A stretch of DNA of 64,000 bases from Nelumbo lutea (lineage: Eukaryota > Streptophyta > Magnoliopsida > Proteales > Nelumbonaceae), in the NCBI GenBank assembly GCA_022828595.1, contig JAKGHH010000005.1, forward strand, positions 30,888,193 to 30,952,192, in the 5' to 3' direction. The notes under the pieces are model-generated. The model was not told the origin of the DNA and searched no databases. It worked only from the letters and a program-made list of their open reading frames with translations. Both the position numbers and the translations under genes were made by a program. Positions 24,070 to 34,100 of this stretch are shown piece by piece; the first letter of the stretch is position 1, and every line of letters begins with the position of its first letter.

Positions 24070-24560
24070 CCTTACCTAGAAATGTCGTGCCAAAGGAGAC
24101 CAAGAAATATAGATAAGAAGAAGAAACAAAAGTTTAGAAAAGAGCAAGAAACCTGCCCAAGGTGATCAACAATCCATAGTCTTTCATCCACCCCATTAAA
24201 AGCTAAGAAGACACCCTCAAGAGATTCAAGAAGCATGGTGACTTCCAACATCTCACGATCCCTAAGAATTCTCATCTCTTAAGTCCAGATCTCTTGCCAA
24301 CAAAACATGTTCCAACACCCTACCAATAAGATCTGACACTGCACATCTCATACATGGTGGGTCCCAATCTCAAGGTGAGATGCACGGTGTCAGATCACGT
24401 TGGTAGTGTGTTGGAACATGTTTTGTTGGCAGGAGACCCCAACTCATCATCTCTCCTATATCCAAAATCCCAACAAAAGGAATTGCATGAGAAAGAAACA
24501 AAGGAGATTGGATATTTTATGTAGGATGATAAGAGTTTAACCTAAGAACCTATGCTTCAA
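24070..24560 (-). pseudogene. LINE ORF2 fragment (zinc-finger RT-associated region)
   Basis: The minus strand reads LRDREMLEVTMLLESLEGV and GVDERLWIVDHLGQ, the pattern (L-R-D-x-E then D-x-R-x-W-x-x-x-x-x-G) seen just before the zf-RVT domain of plant LINEs. The upstream part continues beyond a foldback element at 24291-24435, which seems to have interrupted it. Confidence 0.55.
24291..24435. mobile_element. Foldback MITE, about 145 bp
   Basis: Left arm CTCTTGCCAACAAAACATG and right arm CATGTTTTGTTGGCAGGAG are inverted copies, and the pairing continues inward through TTCCAACAC and GATCTGACAC for about 60 bp per arm. The loop is only about 20 bp. It could fold into a near-perfect hairpin RNA. 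Superfamily not identified, because no clear target duplication was found. Confidence 0.75.
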
Positions 24561-24959
24561 TTATGACTCTCCCCAGCAAAGATCTTCCCAAAATCTGACA
24601 AGTTCTCCTTTACTCAGATCTATTTAATGAATTTGTGAATTATAACAACAGATTGAATTGCTTTTACAAAAGAGATATTCATCTAGGTGACAAAAATACA
24701 CAGCAGGTACTATATTGTAAGGTTATCTATTATTTGAGGGGTGCATCTTACTAATATGTGCATTAATAAAACCTATTATATACTTACCATAAAACATACA
24801 ACCTATAATATACTACATATATTACTTATGTTAAACTTCATATGGACATGGCATTGAACAGAAAAGAATGAAGAAACGGGATTAATGTAGCTAACCACAT
24901 ATAGTTGGGATAAGGCTTAGATGATGATGTTAGTTATGGTTAAGAATGTGTTGGCCTCT
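24561..24959. other. No gene seen
   Basis: AT-rich sequence between two LINE remnants. Nothing recognised. Confidence 0.4.
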
Positions 24960-26260
24960 TTTAACCAGATATTTTCTGCCCATGTATCCCATCTCAGCCA
25001 AGATGGCAGCAACGATTGAAAGAAGGACGAGAGATTTCTATGGCATGGCTGGAAAGAAGAGAAGAAATTCATCTAGTCATCTAGTGAATTGGGAATTGAT
25101 GTTTAGACACAAATGAACTGGGAGATTGGGAATTAGAAGAATGAAGGAGTTGAACATTGCCCTATTAGGGGAGTGGTATTTCAGGTTTGAGGAGAAGAGT
25201 GGAGGATTGTAGAGGAGAGCTATTCAAGCTAAATATAGATCTAGAAATATGGGTTGGGAACCAGGACAAGCCAATAAATTATATGGTTGTTCAGTGTAAG
25301 GCATAGAGAAAATCCATAATTACTTATTCAATCGAATCAAATTTGAAGTGCGGAAAGGGTAACGGGACTAGAGTAAGGTGCCAACTGCCAACCAGCTGAT
25401 TGGTAAGGTCCCCTGCAGGTTGTAGTGAAGACTTGGGATGGGCTACCCCCTGCACCTGGGTTGGGGGATGGGCTACCTCCTGTTGTGTAGCCCTTCGGAA
25501 GATATAAAAAAAAAGGTAATGGGACTAGAGTCAAATTGGGAAAGATGCTGGTGTGGAGATAGTCCTCTAAGGGAAGTGTTCCCAACCTTGTTTGAGAGAG
25601 ACATTGATAGGGAAGCTACGGTGGCTAATTACCTTTAGGTCATTAATCATTAATGATGGGTGTGTTTGGAGGTTTTGAAGGCCTCTTAATGATTGGGAAA
25701 TGGAACAAGTGCTGGAACTGTTGCAAAAATTATACAACATGCAGTGCACTCAAATCCTAACAAAGATGGTCTGAGGAGAACAAGAAAATATGGGGTTCCC
25801 AACTAATAGTGTGGTGTAAGGATATACCTTCCAAGGTAGTTTTTCTTGTATGGGCTACTTAGATAAGATCCTTACTAAAGACAACCTGTTGAAGAGAGCT
25901 CTGGTTGACTCCTCACATCAATGGACCTTCTACTGATAGTCTGATTCTTTGCAGGTTCACCTATGAAATCTGGAGCTAAATTTTCAAGCTTTTTCCAGTT
26001 AGAGGTTGCTGTCCTGCTTTGGTAGAAATGCTCTTGAAGGTCTAGCATTTGCAATAGCTAAGGAAAAATCAATTGGCAAATGATTCCTGGGGTTGTAGCA
26101 GGAGAGAAATGTGAGGGAGTTCAAGAATATTGCTAACTCAACTAGGATGTTTGGCAGAAAATATGGGGCAAATTGATTTCTTGGATATCTGTAAACAAAT
26201 GTTTTAAGAGAAAAGATTCTAGTTCTTTGTTTGTTTAGAACCCTTTTGTTAGCACAGGGG
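24960..26260 (+). pseudogene. LINE ORF2 C-terminal remnant, split by a SINE
   Basis: The plus strand carries, in order, a damaged end of the reverse-transcriptase unit (ELNIALLGEWYFRFEEKSGG, matching the L-G-K-W-x-W-R-Y pattern), then CGDSPLREVFPTLFE and RPLNDWEMEQV of the zf-RVT lead-in, then fragments of the zinc-finger region. Stops and frame changes occur throughout. The reading resumes across 25375-25511, showing the SINE arrived later. Confidence 0.7.
25375..25511 (+). mobile_element. SINE with target-site duplication
   Basis: A body of about 137 bp, beginning AAGGTGCCAACTGCC and ending in ATATAAAAAAAAA, is flanked by GGTAACGGGACTAGAGT and GGTAATGGGACTAGAGT (25358-25374 and 25515-25531), differing at one base. 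The short non-coding body, A-rich tail and long duplication are those of a SINE. The head contains GATTGGTAAGGTCCCCTGC, suggestive of a tRNA-derived promoter box. Confidence 0.8.
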
Positions 26261-26761
26261 GTTGGTGGTATAGCCGTATAGGAATTCTTTTTGCATGTTC
26301 TGATATAAATTCCCTGTGTACAATATCTAGTTGTAGAGGGGCCTCTCTTTGTTATAGTAATGAAGTATACTTTACCTCTTCTCCAAAAAAATGGTGATGA
26401 TGATGTTAAGCTTTAGAGTTTTATTGTTGAAATATAGATCTAGGAGTTTCTAGGAGGGATAAAGAAAAGACACAAGCAAGGGGCTCCTTTTTTCTTGCCT
26501 ATTAGGGCAATTACTGCCACAGGTTAAACAGAATGAGAGCTCCATCTCTTTTTTGTGTGTGTCCTTCCAAATCTTTTACTAAAATATTATAGATTTCTTT
26601 ATTTGTCAATAGTCTTCTTTTGACATGCAGCCCTTTCCAGTTAGAGCAATATTGCGTAATTCTGATATGCAATTGCTATAGTAAATACTTAGTGTGAAAT
26701 GTTGTTTTTGAAGATTTAAAATGCTGCATAATTTGAATTCTATTGCCTAGACAATACCTAG

Positions 26762-26935
26762 GTAAGTGCCTAAATGGTCCATCGCCACCAGGAATTACTT
26801 ACAGTCTAAGCCTAAACATCCTTCTAAAACATTTTTAAGAAGTTGTCTAAATCTCCCATTGCCACCGGGGTTGAGGGGGTTATGGGTATGGGGGACAGGC
26901 TACCCCACATTGTGTAGCCCCATCAAGATATTAAT
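26762..26935 (+). repeat. Possible second, truncated SINE copy
   Basis: The stretch with GGTTGAGGGGG, GGGGGACAGGCTACCCC and TTGTGTAGCCCC resembles the 3' half of the SINE at 25375-25511. A short internal repeat (CCATCGCCACCAGG and CCATTGCCACCGGG) precedes it. No duplication found. Confidence 0.4.
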
Positions 26936-27317
26936 GTTTACTCCCTCTATAGATTTCTGGGTCCTTCGAGAATTTCATTCCTAAAAGAGTTTCCTAATCA
27001 AATGCACAACTCTAACCCCAGATAAACCCTCATCTACTTGCAAAGACCTAATGGTAACCCCACAGACCCAAACCTTAGACATAAATCCCCAATAGCATCA
27101 ATTCCTTTTTAATTCTCTTAAAATTGTCTCCAGTCCAGCTTGGTTCATATAAGTGAACATACAACATTTTTGAATTTTATATCTCCTCTCTCAAGGCCAA
27201 TAAATAAACACAGAAGGGCATCCAAGTTTTACAAGACATTCAAATGTTACCAATAGCTAAACTTTTTAACTTAAAAGAGATATAATCTGCAAATGAGGAC
27301 ACTTCAGATTGCTTCTG

Positions 27318-29620
27318 TTGTTAGGAATGTTATTAGGACTGTTATTGGGCCGTTAGTGGGTTGTTAGTGGGCCTTTTTATGTGTTTCCTCTGTTAATTTG
27401 TAATCAGGGGTATTCTTGTAATATCCCCTCTTTATTTGAACACCCTAATATATATACGTCAAGTGGGGTGCCGCCCCTATTACTTTTTTGGCAATTCTTT
27501 CTCTCTTCTCTGCTCTCTTCTTCTCTTTTCCTTCTTTTCTATTCTAGATGAAATCAGAAAAGATCCAACTACAAGAGGAGCTTGAGTACATCTTTTCTCT
27601 CCTCTCGGGTTTCTCGGGAAAAGACTTGACTAGTCAAATCTGAGAAGGACCCAATCAGGTAAGGGTTTTCTGTGCTATTTTGTTCCCTTTTTGGTTGTGG
27701 GACCAAGAGGGTGATTGTTTGGGTGTTTAACTTGTATGTTGTATCCTGTGATAGATTGTTGAGTGTTTAGAGAGGTTTCTCTCAGTGTTCTGTATGATCT
27801 GAGATCCAGTCAGCTGTGGCGTAAGCCTTGTTTTTGGATCTCTAATGTCCAGGCTGTTGTTGTTTATTGTGCTGATTTATTTATGGTGGAAGTGCCTTCT
27901 TTCTCTTGCAAGATTCAAGACTGTTGCAGTTTTTTCTGTGAAGTTTGGTTGTAGTGTTCTTCTTCACTGTTTGTTTTGACTTGGTAATGCTTGGAGGTTT
28001 CCTACACTGCTATTCATTTCTTGTGGAAGGTGTTCAGTGTAGAGTGTTGGATACCATTAATATGAGAAAGAAAAAAGGAAAAAAAAAAAAAACACAGACC
28101 TGGTCACTCCCATGTCGGTGCTATTATTTGTTTGTTTGGTTTAATGTATTTGTGGGATTGTTACTTGCTGCACTTGATAAATGATGACTGATGATTCAGC
28201 CATGTCTGAAGTCACTAGAGGTCAGAATATGGTCAGCCCAGGGGCTGAGAACCGGGGTTTCCCTGTTGCTATTACAGTCCTTGATGGACTGAACTATATG
28301 GAGTGGTCCAAAAGTGTAGTTGTATGTTGGGTCTAGAGAATAGCTTGGATACTTGTCCAGTGACACTCCTCAACCCAAAGAGGCTGTTGCAGACCATGAT
28401 AAGTGGGTTCAAAAGGATTATTTGATCATGTCTTGGCTTGTTACTTCTATTCATCAAAGTCAGAGAAAGAACTTTATGTGGGCTAAAACCGCAAAGGAGA
28501 TTTGGGACCAGGCTAAGGCTACTTTCTTTGAGTATTGGCACTATCAGGTTACTATTCATCTCCTACCTCCATGTGGAGGGAACTTGATCATAATCAAAGT
28601 GTTGACTAGAAGAATGAATCAGATGCAAGAGTACAAAAGGCTTGTGAATCAGCAGTGAATTTTTGCCTTCTTAGCATGTCTTAATCCTAGTTATGAGCCC
28701 ATTCGGATTCCGATTTTAGAGAGCAAGGAACTCCCATCACTTCAAGAAGTGTACTCTTTGGTTCAGTCTGAAAAGAGTAGGAGGATAGCCATGACTACTC
28801 CAATGGGAGAGCAGCAAGTAGCACTCTTTGCCAAATGCCAAGGGAGGTAATGTAGATAAGGGTGGTACAGGGATGAAGAAGACTGTGAGGAAGTTGATAA
28901 AAATAAGTTAGGAAGTACTCACTATGGTAGACACAAAGACATTAAAGAGACATGTTGAGGTCTTGTTGTGAAGCCGAAGAATTTTAAGTCCTTCCAGAAG
29001 AAGCAACCACATATTCTGGAAGAATTCTAGCTCGGATAATGTTGTTTCTGGTGGTTCATTCTAGAGGGTGCTACAGGTTCTAACCCTAAGGAGGGATTAC
29101 TGAATACCTTATGTGGTCAGCTGCAAGAATATGGCGGGACTCTCCGTCAACTTGAGGAGACATCTATCACTCCTACCTCACATGTGTCCACTTCAGGCAA
29201 CCAGGCCCCTGCATTTCATGTGTCTACTTCTTCCAACCTTGGATAATTGATTCTAGGGCAACCAACCATATGACTGATAAGCCAAATTTGTTTTCAGAAT
29301 ATCATTTACTTTTTGATAGAGACAAAGTTAGGCTAGCTGATGACTCACACACCACCATAGCTGGCCAAGGTGCAGTACCCTTACATAATGGGGTTCTTCA
29401 TTCAGTTTATCATGTTCCCAAATTTCCTACCAATCTTTTGCCTATTAGTTGCATTATAAAATCCTTGAATTGCAATGCAACCTTTTCTTTGATTTCTGTG
29501 TTTTCCATGATTTGACTTCTGGGAGAACCATTGGTAAGGGTCGTGTGGTTGATGGTCTCTACATTCTGGATGATGTTGCAGCTCCGAAGTCGAGTAATAC
29601 AACAAGTTTTGTGAGTCAGT
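27318..29620 (+). mobile_element. Truncated copia element (copia-2)
   Basis: It begins with a probable LTR (27318 to roughly 27550; start TGTTAGGAATGTTATTAGG, TATA-like TATATATA at about 27451, CT-rich leader). It contains gag and protease in copia order and ends abruptly at 29620, where another copia's LTR begins. Integrase, RT and a 3' LTR are absent. A primer binding site was not found. Confidence 0.75.
28180..29510 (+). pseudogene. copia-2 gag and protease remnant
   Basis: Gag starts near ATG 28181, with ITVLDGLNYMEWSKSV (the copia L-D-G-x-N-Y-x-x-W motif), then DHDKWVQKDYLIMSWLV and TAKEIWDQAK. After frameshifts the protease region reads DSRATNHMT at about 29250, in place of D-S-G-A-S-D-H-M, followed by KVRLADDSHTTIAGQGAV. 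The catalytic glycine is replaced and several stops are present. Beyond 29510 the reading GKGRVVDGLYILDD marks the start of the integrase region. Confidence 0.8.
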
Positions 29621-29953
29621 TGTAAAACACACTTGCAACAATCTGAGTAAAGAAAAGAAAAACAAAAGAGAAGATGAAGATGAAGAAGATGGTAGAGAGA
29701 AAAGTAAAGAAGGAAGAAGATGGAAGAAAGGGAAGAAGAAGAGAGTTCTAAAACCCCTCTTCAGCCCCCAATGATAAAGACAATTACATGAGTGCCCTTA
29801 GTAGGACGTCCATCACTAAAGACAACAATAAACAACAATAAGAAAAGAAAAAACAGGCCCATAACTAAGGCCTACTACCTACTAACACAAGTTATAAACA
29901 TAACTTAAAGAAAAATAAAGAAACTAAGACCCATTCAGCCCATTCTCACTACA
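29621..29953 (-). repeat. 3' LTR of copia-3
   Basis: 333 bp bounded by TG and CA in minus orientation and directly adjoining the polypurine tract at 29954-29965. It contains long GA-rich runs. Confidence 0.75.
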
Positions 29954-29997
29954 CTCCCCCTCAAGCTGAGTATAATGACAATCATGCCTCTACTTGG

Positions 29998-30838
29998 GTT
30001 CTGGTGGACCCCTCCCCTGGATGTGGTAAGCCTTTTTGACCCAAACTTTTATAGGCAACCGAAGAAGCGGGGTAGAATAATGTGGAGAGCTGCAAGAGCA
30101 GTTGTTCTTTGGACAATTTGGGAAGAAGGAAAACAATAGGATTTTTAAGAATACTAAAAGATCCAAGGAGGAAATTGTAGAAGGAATAACTTTTAAGGTT
30201 ATTCACTGGTTGAAAACAAGTGAGTTGTTTAAGGACTTTTCAATTAATGACATTTACAGAAGATGGGGTGAGGTAGCAAGTACTACATTCCCAAAGCCTG
30301 TGGTGCAGGAAATGTGGGTCCCACCAACTTCCCAAAACACAAAATTGAACTTTGATGGCAGCTCTATAGGTAATCCGGGCCCGTCAAGTATAGGGGCAGT
30401 ACTTAAAAATGGGGAAGGCAGAATTATTGCCACGTATTCAGGGCCAATAGGAGGAGATTCATTAAGAGTAGAGGTGATGACCTTACTTCAAGGCGTAAGA
30501 TATGCCAAACATTTGGGACTACATCAAATGGAGATTGAAAGGGACTCTAGGCTCTTAATGGGGTGGATGCAGTCAGGTTGTTTGGGAGCATGGAAATATA
30601 GACGGGTGATAAGGGAAATAATGAATATAATGAGGGAGATTGGTGTTTGCTTTAAGTGGACAAGAAGGTCAACTAACGGGCTAGCAGATATCTTAGCAAA
30701 ACAAGGGACTGTAAGGGAGAACATGTTTTGGGTAGTGTTATAATGAGTATGTAACTTGGGTCAAGTTTTTCTTAGGAGTTGACAGATGTACCTTATCATA
30801 GTTTTAATTTTAATGAAGTTACTGTTTCCAATAAAAAA
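29998..30838 (+). mobile_element. 5'-truncated LINE inserted in copia-3
   Basis: Comparison with the related copia at 59102-59165 shows that AATCATGCC... should run straight into ATGTTGAAG. Here the two parts are separated by about 840 bp of LINE sequence ending in AATAAAAAAA. The piece holds the end of the zf-RVT region (IMWRAARAVVLWTIW), a frameshift, and then an open RNase H frame. The left border is approximate. Confidence 0.7.
30102..30743 (+). CDS. LINE-derived RNase H domain frame, 213 codons
   Basis: An uninterrupted frame carries a complete plant LINE RNase H (reverse-transcriptase-like RVT_3) domain from about residue 80 to 205. The four acidic catalytic positions can all be recognised: D in LNFDGSSIGNPG, E in LRVEVM, D in IERDSRLL, and D in NGLADILAKQG. 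Residues 1-60 are the end of the zf-RVT region (NNRIFKNTKRSKEEIVEG). The domain would remove RNA from RNA-DNA hybrids during retrotransposition. It is separated by a frameshift from the upstream LINE sequence, so the parent ORF2 is broken. The open frame more likely reflects recent arrival than a host gene, and there is no sign of a promoter. Confidence 0.6.
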   Translation: MFFGQFGKKENNRIFKNTKRSKEEIVEGITFKVIHWLKTSELFKDFSINDIYRRWGEVASTTFPKPVVQEMWVPPTSQNTKLNFDGSSIGNPGPSSIGAVLKNGEGRIIATYSGPIGGDSLRVEVMTLLQGVRYAKHLGLHQMEIERDSRLLMGWMQSGCLGAWKYRRVIREIMNIMREIGVCFKWTRRSTNGLADILAKQGTVRENMFWVVL

Positions 30839-30866
30839 ATGTTGAAGTTTTGCCTTTGGAACTCCC

Positions 30867-31260
30867 TTAATTAGAAAATCCATTAGCTGCTATTCTGATG
30901 CAATGGAAGGAATGCACACCTCTCCTGAAGCCACTTTTTCCCATATAAAGTGTCTGTCTACCCTCAATGTGCTTAGTTTTATTGTGTTGAACCAGGTTGT
31001 GAGCAAGGTTAATAGTAGCCTGGTTATCACAATATAACATCAATGACTTGTCACATGAAACACCCATCTCATCGAGGAGAGAACTATGCCATAACAACTC
31101 AGAAACCCCATGGGACATAGCCCTACATTCTGCTTCAGCTAAAGATCTAACAACCACTAATTGCTTTTTACTCTTCTAGGAAACAATATTCCCAACTACC
31201 ATAGCACAATAGTCTAATGTGGACCACACATCTCTCCATATCATCCTTTTCTACTAACAT
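30867..31260 (-). pseudogene. copia-3 RNase H fragment
   Basis: The minus strand reads VVRSLAEAECRAMSHGVSEL and LMLYCDNQATINLAHN, the E- and D-bearing motifs of copia RNase H. Upstream, in shifted frames, comes the S-T-S-x-Y-C and G-N-I-V-S region. The nearest relative in this window is the copia pol at 59072-62545. Confidence 0.85.
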
Positions 31261-31930
31261 ATACCATATGCTCCCACCTTCTCAACAAATAATTGATGGA
31301 TGTGCCTTTGAAGTTCCAAAGTCAACACCCAATGTGTTGTCTTTATCTTGATGAGTTCTATCAGTAAAGTGTTGTACATCAGTTATTCATTATTTTTTCA
31401 TAAGAAATTCTTAAATCTTTTTCACTCAATATGCACCAAAGTGTTGCATCCCTTTCCATAATACCTTCACCCTTCTTGATTGTGTGGTAAAAGGGATAAC
31501 AGAACAAGTCTAAAATGGATGTAGGGTTCCCTACACAATCTTCTTTTTTTCATAAGTGAATAATGATTATATTAGTATGAAATGAACTGTAAATTCACCC
31601 TAAGAGGAAGCACAAGATGTTACCTCCCCTTAGAGGTGAGAGCATAAACAAAACTTAACAGAATACAATCATAAAGTGTCAGAAAATAACTCAACCCTTG
31701 AGACCCCTTGTTTTGCCAAAGAATCTGCCATGGCGTTTGCTGATCTGCTGACCCACTGATAGGTGACTGACATATTCCTTGTGAGCCAATTAACTTTCTT
31801 AAGAAGATCCCTATAGACCCATAGTACTGTTATTGGACTCAACAACCAACCCACTACCACCTTAAAATCTCCCTCAACTATCAGATTTTCCACTCATAGT
31901 TGGTTTGGGCATGTATTCCTTGCACCACAG

Positions 31931-33142
31931 CATAGTTTTCAAGGTGCCAAGGCGAGGCTAAGCGAAAAGGGGAGCGCCTTGTCGCTTAGTCGCCTAGGCA
32001 ATGGATTTTTTCAAGTAAAAATATGTATCCTAGGGTATTTCCCTAGGTTCCATAATCATATTTCCTTAAAAATTATCCATAATTTTCATGAGAAAAGTAT
32101 AAAATTCATGTTAAAGTATAGAAAATCAACATATTCCAACATATTCATGAGAAAAAAAAAGAAGAAATTTCAAAAAATATAAGGGCTGAACCCCTATTTC
32201 TGTTATAGGAAAAGAAGAAAAGAAAAGGTGGAAGAAGAAAATCCGTATATAGTATAGACACAAAATTAGTAAATAAAAAAAAGTAAATGTGTTGGTTAGA
32301 CAACATTTTAAGTTCTCCCGTACTTATTGGTTCAGGTTCTGAAGTCTTCCAGGGTTCAATACAGCATTTAGCAATGTTTGTGTTGATTAAGACCTAACAA
32401 ATAAGAAATGAATAGTTTAGTATATAAAAACAAAATGAATATTTTAGTTGAAAAATGTCTATTTTAAAATTATAACCTCAAAAAATTAAAAACATAAAAG
32501 TTTTGTCTAATACGCTACAGAAAACTGCTTGGCGATTAGGCAAGGCGAGCCTCCAAGGGTGCCTTGTCGCCTAGACCTGTTCATGGGCCGGGTAGCCCGA
32601 TGGCCCGACCTGCACCCCGGTCGGGCTTGGTCATGTAATTAAGCCCGCGGGCATGACCTCGGGCCTAACACAGTAAGCCCGACTGTGTTTCGGGTCAGGC
32701 TCGGGATTTATCAAAAAAGCCTGGCTCGAGCCCGGCCCGGCTTGACTCAATATTATATATTTTTTAAAATATATAATATGTATTTTGTATATTATATAAA
32801 ATATATAAATAATATAATATTTATTAAAATATATATTTATAATTTAATATATATATTATTCTTTTCTTTATAATTTCAATCTCTCTCTCTTCATTCAGCC
32901 GCTTCAACATTAATAATAGTAATAGTATAGGCTAAATTTCTGGCCCGAGCCCAGGCTCGGGCTTCAGGCTTTTTATGAGGGCCGGGCTCAGGCCCATGTT
33001 GTAGGCCCGATGGTCGGGTCGGGCTTGGGCTCGGGCCTTAGAAAAATTTGTTAATACACAGTAAAAGCCCGACCTGAGCCCGACCTGGCCCGGCCCATGA
33101 ATAGGTCTACTTGTCGCCTAGGCGCCCGCCGTGACAACTATG
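31931..33142. mobile_element. hAT-like MITE (same family as 16159-16890) with 8-bp target duplication
   Basis: Ends CATAGTTTTCAAGG (left) and CCGTGACAACTATG (right) are inverted copies, with CGCCTAGGCG-type subterminal sequence. Flanking repeats CACCACAG (31923-31930) and CACTACAG (33143-33150) agree at seven of eight positions. Removing the element rejoins the LINE RNase H. Without the nested element at 32572-33109 its length is about 670 bp, close to the copy in copia-1. Confidence 0.85.
32572..33109. mobile_element. Second hAT-like MITE nested inside the first
   Basis: Inverted ends TAGACCTGTTCATGGGCCGG and CCCGGCCCATGAATAGGTCT surround GGGCTCGGGCC-type repeats and an AT-rich centre. CTTGTCGCC occurs on both sides (32563-32571 and 33110-33118), a perfect 8- to 9-bp duplication depending on where the end base is assigned. 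Confidence 0.85.
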
Positions 33143-33281
33143 CACTACAGCCAGTATCTCAGCCCTTGTTGAATCTCCAACTCCTACTGGTCCCAAGAAT
33201 AGGGATAGGATGTTTCTATCCTTATCTCTTAAGATCCCTCCAATACTCGAAGGCCCTGGATTGCCTAGACTGCTGCCATCA

Positions 33282-33452
33282 GAGATTGGCTTCAGTCAGC
33301 ACAAGGCCCGTTCGAACACTGTTCGAACTGCCTTTACAACCTTGCATTGGAAATATCTCCATACCTCTGTACTTTATTTCATGGGGAGATATTCCCAATG
33401 CAAGGCTATGATGGCTGTTTGAATGGGCTTTGCACTGACTGAATCCGGTTTC
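33282..33452. mobile_element. Mutator-type MITE with perfect 9-bp target duplication
   Basis: 171 bp with long inverted arms (about 75 bp each): left GATTGGCTTCAGTCAGC, right GCACTGACTGAATCC, continuing inward to CCTTGCATTGGAAATATCTC on the left and its inverse on the right. Flanked by CTGCCATCA at 33273-33281 and 33453-33461. A 9-bp duplication and long arms starting in G are typical of Mutator-like elements. Confidence 0.85.
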
Positions 33453-34100
33453 CTGCCATCAAACTATCAAAGTTCAGCTCCACACCCTTAGTAAGAGGCC
33501 TCCACTCTATTTGTAGTCTTTTTTTTTTTTTCTGGGGAGGGGGTGGGGGGGAGGGGGACTGTGGAGGGGGTTCCCTACACTATCCCAAACTGAAAGAAAA
33601 CAAGTGATGTCCTTTGAGAAGTAAGAACACATAAGTAGCAGATGATTTACACTTTTACCATTCGTGAAACATAGGGTGCACATATGTGGAAAAAGACACC
33701 ATTTTTTCCTCTTTATTTGAAGCTTCTCACATGTGTTAACTTATAGATTGGCAACTCCTAGTGGAAAACTTTAACTTTATGAGGGGTCAGGCCAACCCAA
33801 AGGGCTTTCCAAGGGAAATTGGCTGGTTGGAAGTGATCCTCACACAAAATTTTAAGGTAAAAAACTGAAAAGGATTCAACAGACAAAGACCCACACACTT
33901 ACATCTTCACCTTTTAAGGAGAGTGTGGGTCTAATCTTCAGAACTCTTCATCCCCTACTTAGATCTAAATTCCAACAGAGGGATCCATTGGAGAATACAT
34001 CCAAGTCCATGCAATCCAATCATTTTTCAGGAAATTTCATACACTAGAAGGGGTGGAATACTCTACTCTCAAATTATGATCTGGGCAAATGCACTTGAAA

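Larger units (their letters stand above)
29621..31330 (-). mobile_element. Truncated copia element (copia-3), inserted in copia-2
   Basis: The minus-strand LTR at 29621-29953 (CA-end TGTAAAACAC on the left, TG-start at the right) is followed by a polypurine tract, read here as CTCCCCCTCAAG, and by the C-terminal RNase H of a copia pol on the minus strand. A LINE piece (about 29998-30838) interrupts it. The left edge cuts copia-2 in its integrase region. The upstream part is lost where LINE sequence begins near 31330. Confidence 0.75.
31669..33340 (-). pseudogene. LINE RNase H domain, split by insertions
   Basis: First half at about 33145-33275 (minus): DGSSLGNPGPSSIGGILRD and GDSTRAEILAV. 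Second half at 31669-31893: ENLIVEGDFKVVVGWL, then SANAMADSLAKQGVSRVELF and a stop. Joined in order these supply all four acidic RNase H positions, but a small duplication in the first half and a frame change near 31893 disable it. The split lies exactly at the duplicated target CACYACAG. Confidence 0.75.
31541..33567 (-). mobile_element. 5'-truncated LINE with target duplication
   Basis: The minus-strand element ends with a poly-A (read as TTCTTTTTTT at 31541) and is flanked by GGGTTCCCTACACAATC (31524-31540) and GGGTTCCCTACACTATC (33568-33584), 16 of 17 bases identical. It retains only the RNase H region of ORF2, itself split by two further insertions: a hAT-like element (31931-33142) and a Mutator-type MITE (33282-33452). 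Confidence 0.8.
31330..34100 (-). mobile_element. Older LINE remnant enclosing a younger LINE
   Basis: Two segments, about 33585-34100 and 31330-31523, read on the minus strand as one zf-RVT region: KALWVGLTPHKVKVFHWELP and VNHLLLMCSYF-like pieces on one side, then DCVGNPTSILDLF and LWCILSEKDLRI on the other. They are interrupted by the LINE at 31541-33567. Frames are broken in several places. The outer 3' end is not preserved. Confidence 0.6.

Noticed and set aside
24900..24960. Possible copia or hAT fragment by scattered motif resemblance
   Set aside because: Motifs too short and in different frames to support a call.
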